A stretch of 64,000 bases of DNA, from contig DFCS01000029.1 in assembly GCA_002367105.1 (NCBI GenBank), positions 124,001-188,000 of the forward strand. The letters are read 5' to 3'. The notes under the pieces were generated by a model that was not told where the DNA came from, made no database searches, and saw only the letters and a list, made by a program, of their open reading frames with translations. The position numbers and the translations under genes were made by a program. This DNA is from Hungatella sp. UBA3048. GTDB taxonomy: Bacteria > Bacillota > Clostridia > Lachnospirales > Lachnospiraceae. Positions 57,565 to 64,000 of this stretch are shown here, in pieces; positions within the stretch are counted from its first letter, which is position 1; every line of letters starts with the position of its first letter.

Positions 57565-58707
57565 ATGACAAAGAAAAAAGTCTTTATTATTGCAGGTGCA
57601 ATCGTTATTATTGCAGCCCTGGCGGGATTAATCATTCCCAAGGTGTTAGGCGGAAATAAGGAGGAGTTTGTGGCCGATGTCCCTCCTGTTGTAACTGTAG
57701 AGAATCCAAAGATCCGTTCCATAGAGCTGACCAGTGATTTAATCGGTACCATAGAGCCTTCCAGTATCGTCCATATCACGCCTTTAGGGGCAGGAGAAGT
57801 CACTGCTGTAAATGTTCAGACAGGTGACATGGTTACTGCCGGCCAGCTGCTTTGTGTCATTGATACGAAACAGGTAGAGAGTTCCAGAATCATGGTGGAA
57901 ACGGCCAGGATTACATACGAAGATGCAAGAAAGAATTTAGACCGGATGACGATTCTTTATACAGCAGGTGATGTGGCGGAGGCCGATTACCAGTCACTTA
58001 AGGATAATGTGGAGATGGCAAGGCTTCAATATGAGAATGCCAAAATCGCATACAATATCCAAATGGAAAGCAGCCAGGTGACGGCTCCTATTGGAGGCAA
58101 GGTGGAAAGCCTTAACATCAGCGTCCACGATATGGTTTCACCTCAGACCGTTATCTGTGTTATATCAGGAGAAGGCGGAAAAGCGGTGACCTTTTATGCT
58201 TCCGAGCGCATTGTAAACGGATTGAAGGCCGGAGACAGCATAAATGTGGAGAAGAATGGAACCGGTTATGAGGCAGCTATAACCGAAGTGAATACCATGG
58301 TGGATGAAGCAAGCGGATTATTCAAGGTAAAGGCCTCTATTCCGGAGGGAGACCGACTTGCTACAGGAACATCGGTAAAGCTTACCGTGGTCTCCCAGAA
58401 GGCGGCAGATGTACTTACGGTTCCTGTGGAAAGTGTTTATTATGAAGGAGGAGATCCCTTTATTTATACATATGCCGATGGAGCCCTTAAAAGGAATGCA
58501 GTGACCGTAGGCCTGGCAGACGTGGATTATGCGGAAATTCAGGCTGGTATCTCAGCTGAGGATCAGGTGATCACCACATGGACCAGCGAATTGTATGATG
58601 GTTCAAAAGTCACCCTTGCAGATGCGTCAGGAGAGGAAACCCAGGCAGCAGACGGCGCATCGGAAACAGAAGAAACAGGGGCGGAAACTTCCGGTTCTGA
58701 GCAGTAA
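57565..58707 (+). CDS. RND efflux adaptor (membrane fusion protein)
   Basis: A 380-residue adaptor with an N-terminal membrane anchor (residues 6-26, FIIAGAIVIIAALAGLIIPK). The biotinyl-lipoyl-like halves are PLGAGEVTAVNVQTGDMVTA near residue 75 and VTAPIGGKVESLNISVHDMV near 170; between them lies a helical hairpin of about 80 residues (SSRIMVETARITYEDARKNL ... DNVEMARLQYENAKIAYNIQ). Beta-barrel and membrane-proximal parts follow, then an acidic Thr/Glu/Ser tail. The adaptor links the RND pump to the TolC-like proteins encoded downstream. AAGGAGCTTGTC precedes the ATG. Confidence 0.9.
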   Translation: MTKKKVFIIAGAIVIIAALAGLIIPKVLGGNKEEFVADVPPVVTVENPKIRSIELTSDLIGTIEPSSIVHITPLGAGEVTAVNVQTGDMVTAGQLLCVIDTKQVESSRIMVETARITYEDARKNLDRMTILYTAGDVAEADYQSLKDNVEMARLQYENAKIAYNIQMESSQVTAPIGGKVESLNISVHDMVSPQTVICVISGEGGKAVTFYASERIVNGLKAGDSINVEKNGTGYEAAITEVNTMVDEASGLFKVKASIPEGDRLATGTSVKLTVVSQKAADVLTVPVESVYYEGGDPFIYTYADGALKRNAVTVGLADVDYAEIQAGISAEDQVITTWTSELYDGSKVTLADASGEETQAADGASETEETGAETSGSEQ

Positions 58708-58719
58708 GGGGGCGGTAGA

Positions 58720-61700
58720 ATGGGAATTGTAAAAGGCATTTTAAAGCGTCCTGTAACCTTTGTTTTGGCAATTTTGTGTCTGCTTGTATTTGGTCTGTCC
58801 TCTGTTTTTAGCGCCAAGATGGAATTGACCCCGGAAATGAAATTTCCTATGTTTTTGATCACCAGCACATATCCCGGTGCCAATCCGGGGGATGTCAATG
58901 ACCTGGTTACTAAGCCCTTGGAAGAATCCGTGGGAATTTTGTCCGGTGTCAAAAATATCCAGTCAATTTCCCAGGAAAATGTCTCCATTCTTGTTCTGGA
59001 GTATGAGTACGGGACCAACATGGATAAGGCGTATTCTGAGTTAAAGAAAAAAATGGACAGTGTAAAACTTCCTGATGATGTGGAAGTACCCACGATCATG
59101 GAATTCAACATGAATGAAATGCCTTCCGTAACGCTGGCAGTCAAGGATCCCACTCAAAGCAACTTATATAACTATGTCAATGATAAGATTGTTCCGGAGT
59201 TTGAAAAAATTCCTTCCGTTGCCAGGGTTGATGTCAGCGGAGGCGAAGAAAACTATGTCAGCATTCGCCTGATTCCGGAAAAGATGGCCCAGTACCATCT
59301 GACCATGGATTCCATTAGTCAGGCCATTCAGGCAGCAGACTTTACCTATCCGGCTGGAAGTACAGGAGTAGGAAAACGGGATTTATCGGTCAGTACGGCT
59401 GTAGAAATAAAGACCGTTGACAGCCTTAAGAAGGTTCCTTTGGCGGCTGGAAACGGAAAAACCATTTACCTGGAAGATGTCGCCGATATTTCACAATCCT
59501 CGAAAGATCAGAAAGCCATTGGACGGTACAATGGAGATGATACCATTACCTTGTCCATCAACAAGCAGCAAAAGAACAGTGCGGTGGATGTTTCAAAAGG
59601 TGTCAAAAAGACCATTGAAAACTTAAAGCACGAATATCCCAATGTAGATTTTATAACCATTGACGATTCCAGTGACCAGATTTTATCGGCTCTGGGAAGT
59701 GTTAAAGATGCAATGGTAGCGGCTGTTGTTATATCCATGGTCATTATCTTCCTGTTTTTTGGTGATGTAAAGGCTTCTCTTATAGTGGGAAGCTCCATTC
59801 CGGCATCAATGCTCATTTCTCTGATTTTAATGTCAGCTATGGGATTTTCCATGAACCTGGTCACCATGAGCAGTATTGTACTGGCCGTGGGGAATATGGT
59901 GGATGATTCGATTGTCGTACTGGACAATTGCTTCCGCGCCCAAAAGGGGAAGGGCTTCCGGGAATATATGGAAGCAGCGGTAAGCGGAACAGGAGAGGTG
60001 TTTTCGGCCATTTTAGGCGGCGCCGTGACAAACAGCGTGGTATTTATTCCTCTGGCTATGCTTCAGGGGATGTCGGGCCAGCTGTTCATGCCTTTGGGAT
60101 TTACCCTTATATTCGCGTCCCTGGCTTCCGCGATTTCCGGATTGACCATTGTACCCATGTGCTATACAAGACTCCGGCCTGTTGAAAAAAAGAATTCCCC
60201 TATAGGAGGAATTATGAGGCTCCTCCAGGAGGGCTATAGCCGGCTTGTATCTAAACTGCTGAACAGAAAGGCTCTGGTGATGACCATATCAGTGCTTTTA
60301 CTGGTGGTTTCCTTTATTCTGGCGGGAAGACTGGGATTTGAGCTCATGCCTGATGTGGATGAGGGGACTGTCTCTGTTTCCGTTGAAGTAAAGCCTGGAC
60401 TTAAAATTGAAGAGGCAAATCAGATTCTTAAGAAGGTAGAAGCAATTGTGACCAAGGAAGAGGACTTAAAGTCCTATATGATAAGCTACGGAGGTGGAGG
60501 CTTAAGCTTAAACGGCAGCAACGTAGGTACTTTGACAGGATATTTAAAGTCTGACAGAAAACTTACTACCAAACAGGTTGTCAATAAGTGGAAAAAAGAA
60601 ATGAACCAGCTTTCTGACTGCAACATTACCGTAAAGTCCTCATCCATGATGGAAATGGGCGGATCAGGCAGCCATGATTTTGAAGTGATTTTACAAAGCG
60701 CCCAGTTAGATAAGCTGAAAGAAACCTCAGACCAGATGGTGGCAGAGCTTTCCGGCCATTCCGGATTGATCAAGGTCCATTCCGATCTGGAAAATGCAGC
60801 GCCTGTCATAAAGGTCCATGTAGACCCCATAAAGGCGGCGGCAGAAGGTGTGGCTCCGGCCAGTGTAGGCGGGATAATGAGCAATATGCTCAGCGGTAAA
60901 GAGGCCGCCACACTCGACGTGGCAGGAGAAGAACTTTCTGTAAGGGTGGAATATCCAAAGGATTCCTATGACACCCTTGACAAAGTTCAGGGAGTTCTAA
61001 TTCCCAATGCGTTTGGAGGCACGGTCGCTTTGACCGATATTGCTGATATTGATTATGAAGACAGTCCTACTGCTATTAACAGAAAGAATAAACAGTATAT
61101 TGCTACCATAACCGGTTCCTTTACTGAGGCCGTTAAGTCAGAAAAGGATAAAGAGGCTTTGAAAAAGTCCATTGACCAGGAAATTGTAAATCCATACCTG
61201 GATTCTACGGTTACAAGGGCAAAAAACAGCGAGGATCAGGCCATGGTAGAAGAGTTCACCAATCTGGCTATGGCGATTGTAACGGCTATTTTCCTGCTTT
61301 TTGTGGTAATGGCTGCCCAATTTGAATCGCCTAAATTATCCCTGATGGTTATGACGGCCATTCCCTTCAGTTTGATTGGTGCGTTTGGACTCATGGTAGC
61401 GGTAGGAATCAAGATAAACCTGCCCTCCCTGTTAGGCTTTTTGATGCTGGTAGGTACGGTAGTAAAATCCGGTATTCTCTATGTGGAGACTGTAGGCCAG
61501 TACCGCCTGACCATGGAAAAACGGGAGGCAGTGATAAAGGCAGGTGTTAACAGATTCCGTTCTATCTCCATGACAACCCTGATTGCCATTGTTTCTATAA
61601 TACCTCTGGCGCTGGGAATCGGTGATGACGGAGAAATCATGCAGGGTCTGTCACTGGTTAACGTAGGCGGTCTTACCGCTTCTACGGTTTTGACACTTCT

Positions 61701-61767
61701 GCTGTTGCCGGTGTATTATTCCATTATGACCGGAAAGTCAGATAAAATCGTAGAGCCGGAGGATTAA
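58720..61767 (+). CDS. RND-family efflux pump (HAE1/AcrB-like)
   Basis: A 1015-residue pump with twelve expected membrane helices and two large external loops after helices 1 and 7. The proton-relay Asp pair is present in helix 4, AVGNMVDDSIVVLDNCFRAQ near residue 398, and the partner Lys in helix 10, LLGFLMLVGTVVKSGILYVE near 910. The N-terminus VKGILKRPVTFVLAILCLLV and PGANPGDVNDLVTKPLEESV near 52 are characteristic. It exports drugs or lipophilic compounds using the proton gradient. It resembles SwrC-type pumps of Firmicutes. GGGGGCGGTAGA precedes the ATG; the gene is 12 bases from the adaptor gene. Confidence 0.93.
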   Translation: MGIVKGILKRPVTFVLAILCLLVFGLSSVFSAKMELTPEMKFPMFLITSTYPGANPGDVNDLVTKPLEESVGILSGVKNIQSISQENVSILVLEYEYGTNMDKAYSELKKKMDSVKLPDDVEVPTIMEFNMNEMPSVTLAVKDPTQSNLYNYVNDKIVPEFEKIPSVARVDVSGGEENYVSIRLIPEKMAQYHLTMDSISQAIQAADFTYPAGSTGVGKRDLSVSTAVEIKTVDSLKKVPLAAGNGKTIYLEDVADISQSSKDQKAIGRYNGDDTITLSINKQQKNSAVDVSKGVKKTIENLKHEYPNVDFITIDDSSDQILSALGSVKDAMVAAVVISMVIIFLFFGDVKASLIVGSSIPASMLISLILMSAMGFSMNLVTMSSIVLAVGNMVDDSIVVLDNCFRAQKGKGFREYMEAAVSGTGEVFSAILGGAVTNSVVFIPLAMLQGMSGQLFMPLGFTLIFASLASAISGLTIVPMCYTRLRPVEKKNSPIGGIMRLLQEGYSRLVSKLLNRKALVMTISVLLLVVSFILAGRLGFELMPDVDEGTVSVSVEVKPGLKIEEANQILKKVEAIVTKEEDLKSYMISYGGGGLSLNGSNVGTLTGYLKSDRKLTTKQVVNKWKKEMNQLSDCNITVKSSSMMEMGGSGSHDFEVILQSAQLDKLKETSDQMVAELSGHSGLIKVHSDLENAAPVIKVHVDPIKAAAEGVAPASVGGIMSNMLSGKEAATLDVAGEELSVRVEYPKDSYDTLDKVQGVLIPNAFGGTVALTDIADIDYEDSPTAINRKNKQYIATITGSFTEAVKSEKDKEALKKSIDQEIVNPYLDSTVTRAKNSEDQAMVEEFTNLAMAIVTAIFLLFVVMAAQFESPKLSLMVMTAIPFSLIGAFGLMVAVGIKINLPSLLGFLMLVGTVVKSGILYVETVGQYRLTMEKREAVIKAGVNRFRSISMTTLIAIVSIIPLALGIGDDGEIMQGLSLVNVGGLTASTVLTLLLLPVYYSIMTGKSDKIVEPED

Positions 61768-61900
61768 ACTGCAGTCTGTTTAACCTCATCAAGCAGCGAA
61801 GCAGATTACGATTATCCGATTGGTTTTTCAGTGGAAAAAATTGGTTATTGAATAATAAATAAGGTGTGATAGAATAAATTCCAAATAAGGAGGATTCAGG

Positions 61901-63052
61901 ATGAGAAAATGGAAACAGATCAGTGCATTCTGCCTTGCGGCAGCGCTTACTGTCTCCGGACCGGCGGCCATAGTTTGGGCCGGAAGCCCGGAGTTTGCAA
62001 GAACCCCGGAGGAGTGGGCAAAGCTCCGTGACAATGTGATGGAATACGATGAACTGGCCGGCCTGATCCGTGAATATAATGTAACGGTTCAGAAAAACCA
62101 GCTGGATATTAATGATAAGAAAAAGAATGACCGGATTACCAGTGACCAGAATGCCCAGTATTACCGGGATGCGGCAAGCGATTACAGAGACATGATTACC
62201 GGAGATGACCCGGTGTCTGATGCAAGCGGTGCGGCCAGCGCCAACAGTGCGGAGGCCATGGCAGATAACAATGTGGAGGATTTGCAGGTATATCAGCTTA
62301 CCCATGAGCAGGAGGAAGCCAATCTGGTAGCAACGGCCCAGTCTTCCATGATCACCTATTTTCAGCAGAGATACGAGCTGGAAAGTACAAAGAGCAGCCT
62401 GGAGTTTGCAGAGGCTGCATACCAGTCCGCACTGGTAAGACAAAGTGCAGGGATGACAACCCAGGCCGATGTACTGGGTGCTTTAGAGAGTGTTCAGAGC
62501 ACACAGACTTCCATTGATAAGCTGACATCTTCTGTTGAGGAGACCAGACAGAAGCTTTGTGTTATGCTGGGCTGGAAATACAACGACTCACCGGATATTT
62601 TGGAAATTCCGGCTGTGAATATGGAACGCATTGCAGCCATGAACCCGGACACAGATAAGGATTCTGCCCTGGGCAACAGCTATACCTTAAAAATCAATAA
62701 GAGGAAGCTGGAAAATGCCGTGGGGGATATTACAAAGCAGACCTTAAACCGGACAATAACAAGCAATGAGCAGAATATCGGTTCCGATTTAACAAAACGC
62801 TACCGGGCGGTTCTTCAGGCAAAGGCAGCGTATGACCAGGCAGGTGCAGAATTTGCTCTGGAAAGCAAAAATATGGATACTGCCCAGAGGAAATATGACT
62901 TAGGAACCTTAAGCAAACTGGATTATTTAAAGCAGAAAAATGCATATGACACGAAGAATCTCGCTATAAAGACAGCAGAGCTTGTCCTGTTTCAGGCGGT
63001 TCAAAATTATGATAATGCGGTAAACGGACTGGCTTCGACAGGAGGTTTATAA
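61901..63052 (+). CDS. TolC-family efflux protein 1
   Basis: A 383-residue exported protein with a signal peptide (about residues 1-27, ending VWAGS). It is almost wholly helical and shows the TolC repeat pattern twice: SSLEFAEAAYQSALVRQSAG then MTTQADVLGALESVQSTQTS, and AAYDQAGAEFALESKNMDTA then QRKYDLGTLSKLDYLKQKNA YDTKN. These match the alpha-barrel hairpins of TolC. The segments that would form the outer-membrane beta barrel are not recognisable and the protein is shorter than TolC (about 430-470 residues mature). It probably forms a trans-wall periplasmic-like conduit or docks to the adaptor. AAGGAGGATTCAGG precedes the ATG. Confidence 0.8.
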   Translation: MRKWKQISAFCLAAALTVSGPAAIVWAGSPEFARTPEEWAKLRDNVMEYDELAGLIREYNVTVQKNQLDINDKKKNDRITSDQNAQYYRDAASDYRDMITGDDPVSDASGAASANSAEAMADNNVEDLQVYQLTHEQEEANLVATAQSSMITYFQQRYELESTKSSLEFAEAAYQSALVRQSAGMTTQADVLGALESVQSTQTSIDKLTSSVEETRQKLCVMLGWKYNDSPDILEIPAVNMERIAAMNPDTDKDSALGNSYTLKINKRKLENAVGDITKQTLNRTITSNEQNIGSDLTKRYRAVLQAKAAYDQAGAEFALESKNMDTAQRKYDLGTLSKLDYLKQKNAYDTKNLAIKTAELVLFQAVQNYDNAVNGLASTGGL

Positions 63053-63055
63053 GAT

Positions 63056-64000
63056 ATGAGAAAGAAAGGCTACTTATCTGCCTGTATGGCAGTGACTCTT
63101 ACACTTACCGCTGCCCTGCCGGTTTATGGGGCAGCAGGACCCGGCAGTACGAGTATAGCAATTCCTGATGGAATGGGAGAAGAAACCTGGAACAGGCTTA
63201 ACGATCAGACCATTGAATTTGATGAGCTTTCCGATCTGGTAAGGTATTTTAACCCTGATTTCAAGAACATTGCCGATTCGGCTGGAAATGAGCTGAGCAA
63301 CCAGCAGTATCTTTATGACGAAATGAGGACGTCTATCCGGGATCTCAATAACAATGCCCAGGCGATGAAAGATTCAGGAGCCACAGACAGCGAAGAGGGG
63401 CAGAAGACCTTTCAGGCCTTAAAAGATACGGCAAAGGCGCTGGATGCCAGGGCGCAGATGCTGGAAAAAGTAATCAAACGTATTAACTCAGGAGTTAATA
63501 AAAACGTCGACCGCTACTCGAAAACCTTTTCTTCTGCCGCAGATCAGATCATGATAGGCTATAGCAGCGCCCTGGCTAACCGGGACGTGGTTCAAAAAGC
63601 GCTGGACTTAAGCAAGGCAGGTTATGAGGCACAGTCCTTAAGTCAAAAACAGGGCATGGCAACGGAAGCAGATGTTTTGGCAGCTAATAAAGGGGTTCTG
63701 GCAGCCCAGGCGGCTCTTGACCAGATTGACAACACCATCGACGGCTTGAAGCGATCTCTTTGCCTGATGACCGGCTATCCAGCGGATGGATCCGTTCAGA
63801 TCGGTGAGATACCCCGACTGGACCTTTCCGTTATCGGGGCACTGGACTTAACAGCGGATACAGAAAAGGCGATCGGAAATAATTACGATCTGATTGAAAA
63901 ACGTCACGGAGGTTCTAACAAGACCACTACCGGTATAAAGAATAAGGATGCCGGTATTTCAGAGGCTGAGCAGAACCTTACGGTTACCATGCAGTCCTAT
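63056..64000 (+). CDS. TolC-family efflux protein 2 (3' partial)
   Basis: The reading frame starts with ATG at 63056 after GGAGG at 63041-63045 and is still open at the window end, giving at least 315 residues. A signal peptide is present (MRKKGYLSACMAVTLTLTAA, ending VYGAA). The body is helical, with VQKALDLSKAGYEAQSLSQK followed by QGMATEADVLAANKGVLAAQ near residue 185-220, the same TolC hairpin motif as in the preceding protein. It is clearly a paralogue: both begin their mature part with a WxxLxDxxxEYDEL / WNRLNDQTIEFDELSDLVR segment. Four bases separate the two genes, so they may form hetero-oligomers. Confidence 0.8.
   Translation, partial: MRKKGYLSACMAVTLTLTAALPVYGAAGPGSTSIAIPDGMGEETWNRLNDQTIEFDELSDLVRYFNPDFKNIADSAGNELSNQQYLYDEMRTSIRDLNNNAQAMKDSGATDSEEGQKTFQALKDTAKALDARAQMLEKVIKRINSGVNKNVDRYSKTFSSAADQIMIGYSSALANRDVVQKALDLSKAGYEAQSLSQKQGMATEADVLAANKGVLAAQAALDQIDNTIDGLKRSLCLMTGYPADGSVQIGEIPRLDLSVIGALDLTADTEKAIGNNYDLIEKRHGGSNKTTTGIKNKDAGISEAEQNLTVTMQSY

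Noticed and set aside
57585..58700. Minus-strand ORFs within RND genes
   Set aside because: They are antisense shadows of clearly conserved proteins, without ribosome-binding sites.
1..64000. tRNA, rRNA, insertion sequences, integrases or attachment sites
   Set aside because: I looked for tRNA-like clover-leaf ends, transposase or recombinase motifs and direct-repeat borders and found none I could support.

Overview
The window looks like chromosome from a low-to-mid GC, anaerobic Gram-positive Clostridia, most likely Lachnospiraceae (Lacrimispora/Clostridium cluster XIVa type). This is inferred from strong AGGAGG ribosome-binding sites, YesM/YesN and YesL proteins, AlsT and BCCT carriers, lipobox solute-binding proteins and the absence of outer-membrane assembly genes. 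I saw no rRNA, tRNA, transposase, phage gene or CRISPR array.

Layout. 1-4474: end of a GntR/UTRA regulator, a MupG-like 6-phospho-muramidase, a 72-residue protein of unknown role, an orphan PTS EIIC and a convergent Cof-type HAD phosphatase. 4839-15472: a ten-gene nucleoside-salvage operon driven from a promoter with two identical palindromic operators. It encodes three nucleoside phosphorylases, a GntR regulator, a BMP-family lipoprotein with its ABC transporter, an 8-oxoguanine-deaminase-like amidohydrolase and a nucleoside hydrolase. 15858-20869: a surface-glycan cluster (GT2, RfbF, RfbG, RfbH, LicD). 21007-28543: transporters (BCCT, AGCS), small lipoprotein, Zn-dependent phospholipase C-like protein, AraC regulators and an acetyltransferase. 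28561-36000: a solitary ClpP, a drug-type ABC exporter and a visibly decaying stretch (DUF255 gene with two in-frame stops, 5'-truncated kdgT, coding remnants) followed by a choloylglycine-hydrolase-family enzyme. 36126-39733: cyclophilin, GNAT, an anchored protein of unknown function, YesL and a small alarmone synthetase. 39824-45795: RbsR divergent from rbsKDACB, with matched palindromic operators. 46052-54728: carbohydrate ABC importer, YesM/YesN two-component system and a GH120 beta-xylosidase, together a xylo-oligosaccharide module. 54947-56720: ispE, a FadR-type GntR regulator and a small acidic protein. 56818-64000: TetR, RND adaptor, RND pump and two consecutive TolC-like proteins, the last cut by the window end.

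Three themes deserve a second look. First, the nucleoside operon pairs guanosine-type import with three divergent phosphorylases and an oxidised-purine deaminase. Second, a short palindromic intergenic repeat recurs just upstream of genes and carries an ATG that is in frame with three of them, which misleads start calling. Third, a complete RND pump with two TolC-family proteins is present in an organism that should have no outer membrane. Start codons were moved from the longest open frame wherever a Shine-Dalgarno sequence clearly favoured an internal start; each such case is explained in its entry.
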